64,000 bases of DNA from Lishizhenia tianjinensis (GCF_900116425.1 NZ_FPAS01000002.1:514537-578536); one strand, 5' to 3'. Shown: positions 34,975-44,468, counted from the first letter of the stretch. The notes: generated by a model not told the origin, from the letters alone. Numbers and translations: made by a program.

Positions 34975-35661
34975 TTAGTTATAGATCCATAATAAGGTAG
35001 GGGCTTCAGAGGTTTTTAAGAGACTATCAACCTCTTTCATCAAAGAGTTTTCAATTGCCGGACAGCCCCATCCTTCGGGTGTTCCCCTAGGGTAATTTTC
35101 TTGTTTACTTACCGCATTCCAGGAGTGTAGTACGATGAACCTTTGGTAGGCGTTTGAATTGGTGCTGTCTAGTCCGTGTAATTTGTAATTGATATGTATG
35201 CCCCAATCGCTGTAACCGCGTTTACCGATTTTATATTTCCCTAAAGAGGAGCAATGACTATTTTCAACATTACTAAATCGAGGTGAAAGTTTTGTGCTAT
35301 CTGTACCCCATGGTTTATCGCAACATCCGTGTGCTACCAAACCTTGGTGAATTAAAGTGTCTTTTTCAAAATTGTATACGAAAAATCTGTTCTTCCCCGA
35401 GTGAATAGACATATCAAGAAGTAGACAGAATTTTGGGTTATAGCCTTTTGTTTTAATTGTTTCTAGCGCCTTATGGGCAAATGTTTGTGTGCGTTCAAAC
35501 AAAACATCCCTTTCAGTTTGAACCGAAAGGGAGTCTTGATTTTTTATTGTTGCTGTTATTTGTTCCTGTTTGATTTCTGCAGCTTCTACCGTACAATGGT
35601 TGTTTAAGTAGAGCAGTATTACACTGCTGACACTTAGTAAGTAAAGTTTTAAATTCTGCAT
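34975..35661 (-). CDS. Murein L,D-transpeptidase catalytic-domain protein (YkuD_2 type)
   Basis: 228 aa. Signal anchor/signal peptide at 1-28, then the YkuD_2 pattern: DMSIHSGKNRFFVY, VAHGC, FSN, HCSSLGKYKIG, FIVLHSWNAV (His179) and GWGCPAIEN (Cys200). This family is frequent in Bacteroidota and assumed to act on peptidoglycan; activity is unproven. It lies 12 nt upstream of the YafK-like gene. Confidence 0.82.
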   Translation of the reverse strand: MQNLKLYLLSVSSVILLYLNNHCTVEAAEIKQEQITATIKNQDSLSVQTERDVLFERTQTFAHKALETIKTKGYNPKFCLLLDMSIHSGKNRFFVYNFEKDTLIHQGLVAHGCCDKPWGTDSTKLSPRFSNVENSHCSSLGKYKIGKRGYSDWGIHINYKLHGLDSTNSNAYQRFIVLHSWNAVSKQENYPRGTPEGWGCPAIENSLMKEVDSLLKTSEAPTLLWIYN

Positions 35662-35723
35662 AGCTTGAGTTTATAGGTGAAATACCTGTTTGCAGAAAAG
35701 TAACAAGGAAAAATGATAAAGAC

Positions 35724-35764
35724 AAAAAAACACAGGTCCACAACATGCGAATGGACCCGTGTTT
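35724..35764 (-). terminator. Terminator of the T9SS type A gene
   Basis: Thirteen-pair stem (arms 35728-35740 and 35752-35764, with one G-U in the minus-strand RNA) and an 11-nt loop. It ends in seven U on the minus strand. It begins 12 nt after the stop at 35777. Confidence 0.85.
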
Positions 35765-35776
35765 GGAAGTAAGGTA

Positions 35777-37309
35777 TTAGTTTTTTAACACTTTTTGTAC
35801 GCTACTTCCATGGGTTGTCGTGATGGTTAAAAGGTAGATACCATTTTCGAACCCCGAGAGGTCTATATGGTTATCACGACTTACACTAACTTCTTGCCCA
35901 GTCATATTTCTTACAACAACTTGAAGAATTTCTGTTTCACTCTCTATGTGAACAATTCCGTTACTCGGATTTGGATAGACATGGATTTCGACTGCAGTCT
36001 CGTCTGAAGTTGAAGCGGTAGAGAAATCACAAAGCGGTCCGAAATCTACAACATTAGCCACGGTTTGCGCTGTAAGTGCAACATCTAAAACTGTAGGAGA
36101 GGCTATAGGGAAAAGAGAAGCGCTGTCAGGAGTTACTACCATAGGATCTACATCTGTTACTGTATTCGTACCTGGATAATCACAGGGATAAAACTTGTTG
36201 TATTGACGTTTCTCTAAAATGAAGTTAACGGATAGCATATCAGCCAAACTAAGGATGTACATTTCATCACCTTGTAGATGAGTGGCGTGACTGAGTATGT
36301 TGTTACCAACTCTACTCGAAAGAAGGTTTCCCTCCATGTCTAGAATGAGGTAATTGTGACGTTTCGCGAACATATCCCATACACCAATGGCTATATTACC
36401 ATCCGTTGTTTCTTCGATATAATCAAAGTTATAAGTGATGTAGTTGGTGGGAACAGGACCGAAAGTTGTACTGATTTGTTTGGACCAAAGTACGTTTCCT
36501 TGCGCATCAGTCATAATAAATACGGGGTCTTCACCAAAAGCTTGCATAATGGCTATGAGGTAGTTCCCATTGCTTAATCGGTTAAAGAAATCACCGCCTT
36601 GCTTAAAGTATTTTCTATTACTGTTTATGGCAGAAAGGTCAGTGTCTATATTTAGTAAATCTCCATAGGTTGTCAAAACATCAAAGGTGCCATCATCGTT
36701 TAAATGAAAACCTCGAGGCATTACACTTGGCCAAGGGAATCTATTGAAATTACTGAAGTTACCGTTTTCATCAACTAAACAATAAATGGGTCTAAAACCT
36801 TCAGCAAAATCGTGGTATACAAAGAGTATGTTGCCATTTCCTAAATCAAGGAGTCTGTTGTTTGATCCATTTCCGCAATCTACATCCAGTTTCTTGCTCC
36901 AGTTTAAGCTACCATTTTGGCCCATGTTAATAAGTACAGGTTGACTTATAGCAGGTCCGTATTTTGGACGAGTAGTAGCAGAAATTAAGAAGGAATTGTT
37001 TTCTAACTTGATGATGTGATGGGGCTCAATGTTGTACGCGGTATCGGCCATTCTGACATGTATAAATTGTTGTAGATTACCCAGGTTGTCTGATTGGATG
37101 AAATGGAAGTAGAATTGATTTAAGATGCCATCCGTAACTTGATCGTTACTCAAAATTACGCTGGTGATTTCATTGGTGTCCATCGTTATGGATAACCCAT
37201 CTTGATACAGTCTTGTTGTATCATTGATAAAAAAGTGTTTACTAAAATCTTGCGCCCAAGTGGAAAAACAAGCAATCAAAAGTAAAGTTGTGAGATAATA
37301 CGCTTTCAT
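35777..37309 (-). CDS. Secreted protein with type A T9SS sorting domain
   Basis: 510 aa from ATG 37309 (MKAYYLTTLLLIACFSTWAQ, signal peptide). The bulk (about 20-400) is beta-rich with repeated D-x-x-GN turns (DNLGNLQQF, DENGNFSNF, DAQGNVLWSK, DMEGNLLSS), which look like propeller blades. The last 75 residues (VYPNPSNGIVHIE, DLSGFENGIYLL, VQKVLKN) are a Por-secretion type A sorting domain. No enzyme motif found. A -7 box TACATTTG (37342-37349 minus) lies 32 nt upstream, and a terminator follows: monocistronic. Confidence 0.85.
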   Translation of the reverse strand: MKAYYLTTLLLIACFSTWAQDFSKHFFINDTTRLYQDGLSITMDTNEITSVILSNDQVTDGILNQFYFHFIQSDNLGNLQQFIHVRMADTAYNIEPHHIIKLENNSFLISATTRPKYGPAISQPVLINMGQNGSLNWSKKLDVDCGNGSNNRLLDLGNGNILFVYHDFAEGFRPIYCLVDENGNFSNFNRFPWPSVMPRGFHLNDDGTFDVLTTYGDLLNIDTDLSAINSNRKYFKQGGDFFNRLSNGNYLIAIMQAFGEDPVFIMTDAQGNVLWSKQISTTFGPVPTNYITYNFDYIEETTDGNIAIGVWDMFAKRHNYLILDMEGNLLSSRVGNNILSHATHLQGDEMYILSLADMLSVNFILEKRQYNKFYPCDYPGTNTVTDVDPMVVTPDSASLFPIASPTVLDVALTAQTVANVVDFGPLCDFSTASTSDETAVEIHVYPNPSNGIVHIESETEILQVVVRNMTGQEVSVSRDNHIDLSGFENGIYLLTITTTHGSSVQKVLKN

Positions 37310-37341
37310 AGTTATATACATTTTGAAATTTATTTTGGTGA

Positions 37342-37349
37342 CAAATGTA
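37342..37349 (-). promoter_or_regulatory. Putative -7 box of the T9SS type A gene
   Basis: TACATTTG on the minus strand, full TAnnTTTG match, 32 nt before ATG 37309. Confidence 0.45.
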
Positions 37350-37421
37350 TTTTCTCGACTATGAAGTCCCTAAAAAAGCAGGTGTGCAATAGGTGTCACG
37401 ACGGAAATTAGTTTGTAATGC

Positions 37422-39119
37422 TTAGATATTCAGGTTGTTTAAGAAGTCAGATAAATCCTCTCCTTTTTCCATATTCAACTTTTTTCTAATACGGTAACGG
37501 GCAGATTTTACAGAATCTACGGACAAGAATAAGGTTTGAGCGATCTCTTTTAACGAAAATCTGAGCTTGGAAAGCGTGCAAATTTTTAATTCATTATTAC
37601 TTAAATTGGGATAACGTTTTTTTAATTCGTCGTAAAAACCAGAATGTAAATCATTGAAGAAAAGTTCAAACTCTTCCCAGTCTTCATCTATGCGTAAGGA
37701 GTTTTTTAGTGCCATTTTTGCATCGTTTACAAGGGGGGAGCTTTTATCCTCTTCTTCGGAAACAGTAGATTCAAAGTCTTTTAATACTTGGTTTTTTTGG
37801 TTGATGCGTAAAGACAGACTTGTTAATTTTTGTTTTTTTAATTGAAGTTCTTTGTCTTTAAGAACAAGCTCTTTTTTCTTACGTTGAAGTAGAAGGTAAG
37901 TAATGAGGATGATGAGGGCAATAAGTACTATTAAGCCGAAGATGATAACAAGGTTTATACGGTTTTGTAATTGTTCACTTTTCGTGCGCGCTGCTAATAA
38001 TTCAATTTCATTTTCTTTTTTTATGAGCTCAAGGTTGTTTTTAGATTTTAAAACTAACTCTTGCGTTTTTTCATTTTCTTGTTTGCGCACAAGTTCATAG
38101 GTTAATTGCCAATAGTGTTGCGCACTGTCAAGATTCTCGAGTTGGGCATATAGATTCGCAAGGTCATTATAGATGAGTCGCAATTCTGAAGTTTTGGTGC
38201 TGTGGCTTTTTGCTAAATTATATTGCAGTAAGGCTTCAGCATATTTTTTTTGATGAACGTAGATTTGTCCGAGCCCCGTGTAAATACCTGCATCAATTTT
38301 ATGTCCGGAATTCTGCGCGGTGGTTAACGCCTGTTTATAGTGGTTTTCGGCAGATTTCCAATCTTCTACCTGGGAGTAATAGACAGCCAAGTTTTGATAG
38401 AAGACCGCTAGAATATTTTCATTTTTTTGTATGAATGGACTGTCTTTAACTTTAGTTAATAGTTGGTCTACTTTTTCTGTATCTCCTTCTAAATAAAGGG
38501 TGAGCATGGCGTAGTTCAAAAAGGCTGCTGAGAATTTAGCCTCGTCTTGAAGTTCAAGTGCCATCTCGTAGGCCTCCTTGAAATTATTCAAAGCTTCTTG
38601 GGTTCTTCCTGCTTCATAAAAGCAATTTCCCATGTTAATTTTAATGATGGTTAAGCCTGCTTTGGAATCTTGCTCACGATAGATTTCTAAGGCTAGATTG
38701 AGTTGCTCCAAGGCTTCATCAATTCTTCCAACGCTTTGAAGGGTAACCCCTATTAAGTTATAAGTATCTGCACTGTCTAATGAAGATTGAACGAGATTTT
38801 TGTCGAACAGGGAATGGAGTAATGTGAGCGCAGAATCGGCCTCATTTATTTCCATGTATATTTCGCTTCTCAGTTTAATACTCGTGTATAGGCCGTAATT
38901 GTTGGTCATATTACGCGCTAGCTTTTCTGCCTTATTGGTCCAGAATAGAGCCAGTTGAGCATCTTTGTGAACATAGTTTTTTCCAATTAAAATATAAGTG
39001 TCGAGGCGCTGTTTATCATCTGAAGTGTGCTCCAGACTTAAAATGAGACTATCAACATTAGCCCAAGCTGAACTGCTTGCAAAAAGGAGAAATAAAGTAA
39101 GTAGTTGAATGAATTTCAT
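37422..39119 (-). CDS. TPR sensor/regulator with membrane helix and LuxR-type HTH
   Basis: 565 aa from ATG 39119 (MKFIQLLTLFLL, signal peptide). Six or more TPR units fill about 40-360 (for example YNLIGVTLQSVGRIDEALEQL, GLGQIYVHQKKYAEALLQY). A membrane helix follows (LVIIFGLIVLIALIILITYLLL, about 385-405), then a Lys-rich coiled coil and a C-terminal LuxR-like HTH (LSNNELKICTLSKL, SLKEIAQTLFLSVDSVKSARYRIRKKL). The layout is a common one-protein signalling type in Bacteroidota: periplasmic TPR and cytoplasmic HTH. Target genes unknown; the T9SS protein gene is next downstream, with its own promoter. Confidence 0.85.
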   Translation of the reverse strand: MKFIQLLTLFLLFASSSAWANVDSLILSLEHTSDDKQRLDTYILIGKNYVHKDAQLALFWTNKAEKLARNMTNNYGLYTSIKLRSEIYMEINEADSALTLLHSLFDKNLVQSSLDSADTYNLIGVTLQSVGRIDEALEQLNLALEIYREQDSKAGLTIIKINMGNCFYEAGRTQEALNNFKEAYEMALELQDEAKFSAAFLNYAMLTLYLEGDTEKVDQLLTKVKDSPFIQKNENILAVFYQNLAVYYSQVEDWKSAENHYKQALTTAQNSGHKIDAGIYTGLGQIYVHQKKYAEALLQYNLAKSHSTKTSELRLIYNDLANLYAQLENLDSAQHYWQLTYELVRKQENEKTQELVLKSKNNLELIKKENEIELLAARTKSEQLQNRINLVIIFGLIVLIALIILITYLLLQRKKKELVLKDKELQLKKQKLTSLSLRINQKNQVLKDFESTVSEEEDKSSPLVNDAKMALKNSLRIDEDWEEFELFFNDLHSGFYDELKKRYPNLSNNELKICTLSKLRFSLKEIAQTLFLSVDSVKSARYRIRKKLNMEKGEDLSDFLNNLNI

Positions 39120-39217
39120 ACGAGACTTGTTGATTTGACACAAAGTTTTGCGTGACAAATATAACAAGTTGGTAGTATTATGACTAAGAATTTCACATTG
39201 AGCTAAAACTAATAGTC

Positions 39218-39601
39218 CTAGCCTTTTAGTGCGAGGTAAGCACAGCCAAATGCCAAAAGAAGAGTTACGGGAGAGAACACCCTTCGTTCGAATTTATTTT
39301 TCGAAGTTAAATTCCCAAGTGTATTTAAGCCAAAAAGGGCGGCCATGAGGGATAATGCTGCAGTCATTACCCATTCAGGAAATTTTATCAGAAGATAATC
39401 GGAGTGGATCAATATTACCCCCAAGAAAAGTAGGCTCATAAGTAGCGAAGGAAGCTCAAATTTGTACATTTCTCTGTCGCTTGAGAGTCTCCCTCCCCAG
39501 AGTACCTTGTAGGGAATAATTTTCAGAAGTACCATTACATGAAAAAGTACCAATAGACTCAGTAATACGAGAATGATGTGTTGAATATAATTAATTATCA
39601 T
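39218..39601 (-). CDS. Small four-helix membrane protein, unknown function
   Basis: 127 aa with four hydrophobic segments (about 6-24, 50-66, 75-95, 108-125). The motif VLWGGRLSSDREMYKFE between helices 1 and 2 recurs in a small conserved Bacteroidota family as I recall. It is 56 nt after the Crp-like gene. A perfect -7 box lies 5 nt before its ATG, so it is probably transcribed independently. Confidence 0.6.
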   Translation of the reverse strand: MIINYIQHIILVLLSLLVLFHVMVLLKIIPYKVLWGGRLSSDREMYKFELPSLLMSLLFLGVILIHSDYLLIKFPEWVMTAALSLMAALFGLNTLGNLTSKNKFERRVFSPVTLLLAFGCAYLALKG

Positions 39602-39606
39602 GCTTC

Positions 39607-39614
39607 CAAAATTA
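39607..39614 (-). promoter_or_regulatory. -7 box abutting the start of the four-helix protein gene
   Basis: TAATTTTG on the minus strand, full TAnnTTTG match, 5 nt before ATG 39601. No good -33. Confidence 0.45.
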
Positions 39615-39657
39615 CAAAGGAGGTTGGAAGAAAAAATTACCCTATGGTAAAGTTTTT

Positions 39658-40233
39658 TTAAGCATGTTTTCTTCTAAGCCTACTTAAACTTTGCGGGGTT
39701 ATGCCCAGATAAGAAGCAATGTGCTTTTGGGCTACACGTAATTCTACTTTGGGAAAACGTTGGCATAATTCACGGTAACGCTCTTCACTACTTTTGGTGA
39801 GTAGATCTATTTGTTGTTTTTGTTTGTCTACAAAAGAAGATTCTGCTGATTTACGCATGAGTATTTGTCCGATAGATTTGTCGCCCAATTTTCGGAAGTT
39901 CTCTACAGTCATTCTATGAACCTTGGTGGTTTCCAAAGCTACTAGTTCCAAATCATTGGGTTCTTCTGTGAGTACAGACATATAATCACAACAAAATTGA
40001 CCGTCAAAGGCAAAGTCTAAACAAACAAAATTGTTTTCCTTCCACAAGAAAACGCCTACACTTCCTTTTTCAATAAAGTAGAAGTACTTTTCAGAATTCC
40101 CTTGTTTTTTAAGGACTTCATCTTTGCGATGTATCATGGGTTCGCAATGCGCTGCGAACTCTTCCCAGGCTTCAATAGGTGCTTCAAAATAGGCATCAAA
40201 AGCCTTTTTCAATTGGGTTGAAAGGTTTTGCAT
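39658..40233 (-). CDS. Crp/Fnr-family transcriptional regulator
   Basis: 191 aa. Cyclic-nucleotide-binding beta-roll at about 25-120 (KKQGNSEKYFYFIEKGSVGVFL) and a C-terminal helix-turn-helix (RVAQKHIASYLGITPQSLSRLRRK). The usual cAMP-contact Arg/Ser of Crp are not evident, and no Fnr cysteines are present, so the ligand is unknown. This Bacteroidota subtype often acts on nearby genes. Confidence 0.85.
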   Translation of the reverse strand: MQNLSTQLKKAFDAYFEAPIEAWEEFAAHCEPMIHRKDEVLKKQGNSEKYFYFIEKGSVGVFLWKENNFVCLDFAFDGQFCCDYMSVLTEEPNDLELVALETTKVHRMTVENFRKLGDKSIGQILMRKSAESSFVDKQKQQIDLLTKSSEERYRELCQRFPKVELRVAQKHIASYLGITPQSLSRLRRKHA

Positions 40234-40387
40234 ACGATAAAATAGTTTTCATTGTCTTTCGCTGAACGTGCACCACGCCAATAGATGGTTTTATATTCCT
40301 AGTGAATATTAATCATAAAAAGTTAGAAATCAGAAAATAAAGGAGATGATTTTTAAGGAAAAGTTATAATAGGACTTAATACGTGTT

Positions 40388-42169
40388 TTATGGATGAGTA
40401 TCTATTAGTTTTTGAACATCAATCTCTAATTGTTCCTCGAATGTGATATTGTTTTCCTTGGCTTTTCTAAGTACATCATTCTTCCAAAAATCATTGTTGA
40501 GAATAAGAAATTTGTAATGATCTGCGCTATTGGGTTCCGGACAATTTAAAAGTTCCTCGTTGAAAGGAGTTTGAGCAATTGGTGAAATTTTATAGGTGAA
40601 AATTCCCATACCAATTTCCTGAGCTAAAGGTTGTAAGGTGAACACTAACGTATCTGTGTCTGATTTAAGATGAAGCCCAGAAGAGTTAAATTCAAAGGCC
40701 TGAAACAAAGGTGAATTACATTTTAACTGCATTACCCCATTTGGATGGGTTTTAAAAAATCGGACAAGATCTTCTTTGTTGGTAGGGCTAATTTCTGCTT
40801 CTTCAATAATACGTATTTGCTGACGAGGTAATTCTGATTTGTAGGCTAAATAGTAGGTGTTTTCAAAGGAAATGAAGTCTAATACAAAACCACTCTTTAG
40901 GTTTAGATTTGCGTTTACTTTTTCACTGTAATTCAAGTATTCTTTTTTCCAAACCTGAGGAATGGCTTTGAAGCTATTTTGAGAAGCCGCCCTCATTTCT
41001 CCGACGGAAGTTTTTAGGGTGTAGGAGAATGCAAAGAGTCTTTCAAAAGGAATTTGCATCCATACGTAGGAAAGGGGAATAAGCGTAGCAAGGAAAAGTA
41101 CGAGTGCTACTTTTGACCCTTTAGTCTTCTTTACATTTTCAATGAGCAGGGAGGCAAAGGGAGTGGAGAAGAGTAAAAGTAGAATAATGAACCTGCTTTG
41201 CATCAACAAAGTTCCCTCGTAGGCTTTATAGGCAAAAAAGATGAGGAATACCCAAAAAGGTAATGTCCAAAGGATACGAGAAGTAAGGCGTATTTTCTGT
41301 TTTATTTTTTTGAAGAAGATAAGACTCAGTCCAACTACCAAGAAAGGAGAATAAGCAAAGAACCAGATAAAAGGGAAGTAGATGATGCGTTTGAATTTTT
41401 CTGTGAAGCTTACATCTGTATTTTGCAAAGCAACAATGTCTTTGTTGTAATTACCGGGGAGTCCGTACAAAATATGTTCGTGCGCAAGGTAATTTCCCGT
41501 CATCCAAAACAAGGGGAAAATGCTTGCGGTAAGCAGGAAAAACAATCCTAACTTATGTTGTCTAAATAAAGTGAAAATGAGGAAGAGTATGGGAATTAAA
41601 AGCCACGCTTCATATCTAAAACCTGCTGCTAGTGTTAGGTAAAGTCCCGCTCTTAAGGCTGCAGATATATTTGTGTTGCGTATGGACTTAGAACTAGCGT
41701 TCAGAGCGGCAGCAATGAAAAGGGCATGAGGTAAACCAGACAAGGCCAAAAAAGAGTTTCTAAATACTACCGGAATCAGTATGAAAATTAAAGCAGTGAA
41801 CCAAGCTCCTTTTGCCGAATATTCTCGTTTGGTAAAGTAATAAAGTGGAATTGCAACAAGGCAGCTTAACAGAATGTGTAGAATTTTTGGGCCGAATAGA
41901 TGTTCTCCAGAAATTGCAAGCGTGAAGGCGTTTAAGTAGTGATGGAAAGGAAGCCAAATTCCTTCTGAAAAGAAAGTAGGATTTTTCAACCAATCTTCGG
42001 CGATGAATATTCTACTTACAGCATCTGCATCTACCACCTGGGTGAAGGGTAAAGCCAACAACCGAAGTAAGATACCTAAAAGTAGTATACCCAGTAATTG
42101 CCTATGTTCTTTGGAGCGAATATCATCTTGCGATAGGAAGCGGTTAAGCATAGTTATCTTACTTTTCAT
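40388..42169 (-). CDS. Polytopic GT-C-like membrane protein (glycosyltransferase family 39-like)
   Basis: 593 aa with about eleven helices in the first 400 residues and a soluble C-terminal domain of about 190. The first periplasmic loop carries acidic residues (VVDADAVSRIFIAEDWL) at the place where GT-C enzymes keep their catalytic Asp pair, followed by LPFHHYLNA. The family would transfer sugar from a polyprenyl-phosphate donor. No acceptor is known here. A -7 box TAACTTTG (42242-42249 minus) lies about 70 nt upstream. Confidence 0.65.
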   Translation of the reverse strand: MKSKITMLNRFLSQDDIRSKEHRQLLGILLLGILLRLLALPFTQVVDADAVSRIFIAEDWLKNPTFFSEGIWLPFHHYLNAFTLAISGEHLFGPKILHILLSCLVAIPLYYFTKREYSAKGAWFTALIFILIPVVFRNSFLALSGLPHALFIAAALNASSKSIRNTNISAALRAGLYLTLAAGFRYEAWLLIPILFLIFTLFRQHKLGLFFLLTASIFPLFWMTGNYLAHEHILYGLPGNYNKDIVALQNTDVSFTEKFKRIIYFPFIWFFAYSPFLVVGLSLIFFKKIKQKIRLTSRILWTLPFWVFLIFFAYKAYEGTLLMQSRFIILLLLFSTPFASLLIENVKKTKGSKVALVLFLATLIPLSYVWMQIPFERLFAFSYTLKTSVGEMRAASQNSFKAIPQVWKKEYLNYSEKVNANLNLKSGFVLDFISFENTYYLAYKSELPRQQIRIIEEAEISPTNKEDLVRFFKTHPNGVMQLKCNSPLFQAFEFNSSGLHLKSDTDTLVFTLQPLAQEIGMGIFTYKISPIAQTPFNEELLNCPEPNSADHYKFLILNNDFWKNDVLRKAKENNITFEEQLEIDVQKLIDTHP

Positions 42170-42306
42170 TGGAAATTAAATCCATCTCCGAGGTGTTTAA
42201 TTTGAGTTTCTTGTGCTTTGTATACCTCATATGGGGGCATGCAAAGTTAGCCTCGAAGATAGAAAATAATTTCTAGCTAAAGCTTCTAGGTCGCACTTCA
42301 TAATCT

Positions 42307-42858
42307 TTATCGGATAATGCGAAGGAGTTTAGGGTAGAGGTAATTGTTTTTTGCCTTATTGATCCTAATCGCAAAGAGTATGGGGAAGACAAGGTTGATA
42401 AGTAGCAACAAAAGAAGCAAGAGTAAAATGAAATCGAAATAAGAAGGAGAGGTAATCAAAAGGATCATGAGTGCAACATTGATGGTGGTCCAACTGATTT
42501 GAAAATTAAGTACGTTTTTACCCAAGGTTTGGAGTCCTTCTATTTTCTCTTTTTTATTCACCCAAAGTATAAGGGGGAGGATGATATTTCCTATGGGCAC
42601 GAAAAGGAAGGAAAGTACAGAAAGGTGAACTAGGGTTAAGTAACTGCTGTCTTTTTCTTTGCCATAATTGAGGAGTTCTTCAGCTTCCACATCCAAGGCT
42701 GCACAAATCAGTTGTAGGGTTTTTCCGCGGGGTTCATTATCCCCTTTTTCTATACGCTGTATGGTTCTCAAATTTACCTTGGCTGCTTCTGCGAGTTCCT
42801 CTTGAGAGAGACCTTTTTGTTTTCTTGTGTTTCTAATTTTGTTGCCGATTTGGGTCAT
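42307..42858 (-). CDS. XRE-family HTH regulator with C-terminal membrane domain
   Basis: 183 aa. HTH_3 at 4-63 (IRNTRKQKGLSQEELAEAAKVNLRTIQRIEKG). Then three to four hydrophobic segments (about 72-95, 115-135, 143-170), the shape of a DUF4870-like domain. Possibly a membrane-bound autoregulator. A -7 box TAGTTTTG (42884-42891 minus) lies 25 nt before the ATG. Confidence 0.82.
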   Translation of the reverse strand: MTQIGNKIRNTRKQKGLSQEELAEAAKVNLRTIQRIEKGDNEPRGKTLQLICAALDVEAEELLNYGKEKDSSYLTLVHLSVLSFLFVPIGNIILPLILWVNKKEKIEGLQTLGKNVLNFQISWTTINVALMILLITSPSYFDFILLLLLLLLLINLVFPILFAIRINKAKNNYLYPKLLRIIR

Positions 42859-42983
42859 AATTATTTGTAATAAAAGTTTGGTCCAAAACTAGGCGTTAGA
42901 AGCCTTTGTTTGTAACGGTTTTTTTGCGACAAGTTTACGACATTTTTGTCCAACACCTGTTTTTACAGGGTTTTTCAATCGTT

Positions 42984-44174
42984 TTATTTGGTGAGGTATA
43001 AAATTCTCGAAGCTGAAGTTTCCTCAAAATAAATGATGTAATCGTATTGTTTGGGTTCTAAATATCTGTACCTCCAATTTTTTTCTTTTCCTGTGTTGTA
43101 GAGGATGGCACCTAGCTGGGTTATTTTTAATTTATCTACCTTTTTTAAGGAAGAATAATCAACCAAAAGGAGTTTTTTTCCGAGTTTACTTAGCCTGTGT
43201 TCTACAGATTTATGATGTGCGTTTTTCAAGGTTTGAGATTGAAATAAAAGTTTGTCGTTTATAGAGTGAAACGCATTAAAACTTCCCGTGTTAAAGGTCA
43301 TGGCAATAGACAGGTATTGATCTCCTAGATGTTGATGTAGAAATTTTCCGCAAGATTTTTTGGCAGTGTAATTTGCATAGTGATAATAAGATCTAGAGAC
43401 GTGATAATTGTGGGCAATATAAATGGCCTTTGATAGTGGATGACGTTTCAAATAGTGTAATTGCATTTCTGCCATACAGCTGTCTCTATAGAAGTGAACA
43501 TCTGTTTTGTGAAGTTTATGTTGTAAGAAGTAAGAGATGTTGTTTTGAAGTAAGTTCATATTGCTATCCCTTTGTTTTGAGCAGAAGGCATTCCATTCCT
43601 CCAAGGCTTGAGCAATTTCAAGACTGTCTTCATAAGGTTTTTCCAAAGTGCTTAAAAATTTCGGGAGAGGGGTGTTGTAAAGACCATTTGTAGAGTTTCT
43701 TTGGAGTTCAATTTTATCGTCAACGAGTGACTGCATATCACACCCTACGAGTTGAATTTTATGAGGAGCTGTTTTATTGTAGTCCCTTAACCATACAATA
43801 AAATCCTTCATTCCCTCTGTCTTCCATGCCCAATATTGAAGTTCCATTAGGGCCATTAGCAAGGTGTCTTCTGCACCATTGATGTAACGATTTAAACGTT
43901 GTGTTGCGCTATAGTCTGCCTCAATAAAAATTGTATTAAAACCATGATGCTCAACTAAGTATTTGAATAGTTTGTGACGCATAGGTGTAAATTCATGCGT
44001 ACCGTGTGTACTCTCACCTAGGCCAATAATTTGTTTGTTCTTAAAGATGCTGTCCCATGCCTGAAAATCTGAAGAGCTCAGCTTAGGATCTTTATCCGTT
44101 AAAGGAAGATAATGAATAGAACTTTGTCCATAAGCGATGGTATAGAAGAAGAGAATGAAAATTATTCGATACAT
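42984..44174 (-). CDS. Erythromycin esterase-like (Ere family) exported protein
   Basis: 396 aa from ATG 44174 (MYRIIFILFFYTIAYGQ, signal peptide); a longer frame adds 12 residues. Ere-family motifs: GLGESTHGTHEF (His/Glu), FIEADYSATQRLNRYI, YWAWKTEGMKDFIVWLRDYN and IAHNYHVSRS. Ere proteins hydrolyse the macrolide lactone, but most chromosomal relatives in environmental bacteria have unknown substrates, and an exported form is less likely to be a resistance enzyme. Confidence 0.78.
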   Translation of the reverse strand: MYRIIFILFFYTIAYGQSSIHYLPLTDKDPKLSSSDFQAWDSIFKNKQIIGLGESTHGTHEFTPMRHKLFKYLVEHHGFNTIFIEADYSATQRLNRYINGAEDTLLMALMELQYWAWKTEGMKDFIVWLRDYNKTAPHKIQLVGCDMQSLVDDKIELQRNSTNGLYNTPLPKFLSTLEKPYEDSLEIAQALEEWNAFCSKQRDSNMNLLQNNISYFLQHKLHKTDVHFYRDSCMAEMQLHYLKRHPLSKAIYIAHNYHVSRSYYHYANYTAKKSCGKFLHQHLGDQYLSIAMTFNTGSFNAFHSINDKLLFQSQTLKNAHHKSVEHRLSKLGKKLLLVDYSSLKKVDKLKITQLGAILYNTGKEKNWRYRYLEPKQYDYIIYFEETSASRILYLTK

Positions 44175-44259
44175 CTGTGAGTGCTTTGTTAGAATTTGAA
44201 GGCATAACAAAAGTCAATGCTTTGGTTACGGATTCAGTTTTTTAAAGGACTCCATGCGG

Positions 44260-44289
44260 AAATGATAGTTCGTTTCCTTTCTATCATTT
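44260..44289. repeat. Inverted repeat at the end of the 59-aa gene
   Basis: AAATGATAG (44260-44268) and CTATCATTT (44281-44289) form a perfect nine-pair stem with a 12-nt loop, touching the stop codon of the small minus-strand gene. It lacks a U run on either strand. Confidence 0.5.
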
Positions 44290-44468
44290 TATGGTGCTGT
44301 AAAAAATTCTTTTCGCCACAATCTGAACATTATGCCAAATGCCAATAGTCCAAAACTAATAGCAATTTCTATAGGAGAAGTTCTGGTTTCTAAATAGTTT
44401 AAAGCAGTCAGAAATACTCCTCCTACTATGGTGATGAATTCTATGAGTATGATGTATTTTTTTTGCAT
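44289..44468 (-). CDS. Possible 59-aa two-helix membrane protein
   Basis: Reading from ATG 44468 to TAA 44289 gives 59 residues: MQKKYIILIEFITIVGG, a first helix, TSPIEIAISFGLLAFG, a second helix, and a basic end (RLWRKEFF). It has no homology that I recognise. Supports: good hydrophobic pattern with positive residues on one side, sensible codon use and an inverted repeat at its stop. It accounts for 180 nt of the 460-nt gap 44175-44634; the rest (44469-44634) is AT-rich with no gene seen. Confidence 0.42.
   Translation of the reverse strand: MQKKYIILIEFITIVGGVFLTALNYLETRTSPIEIAISFGLLAFGIMFRLWRKEFFTAP

Noticed and set aside
42984-44174. Macrolide resistance gene
   Set aside because: Ere-family motifs are present, but the protein is exported and in an ordinary chromosomal setting without mobile elements; resistance cannot be claimed.
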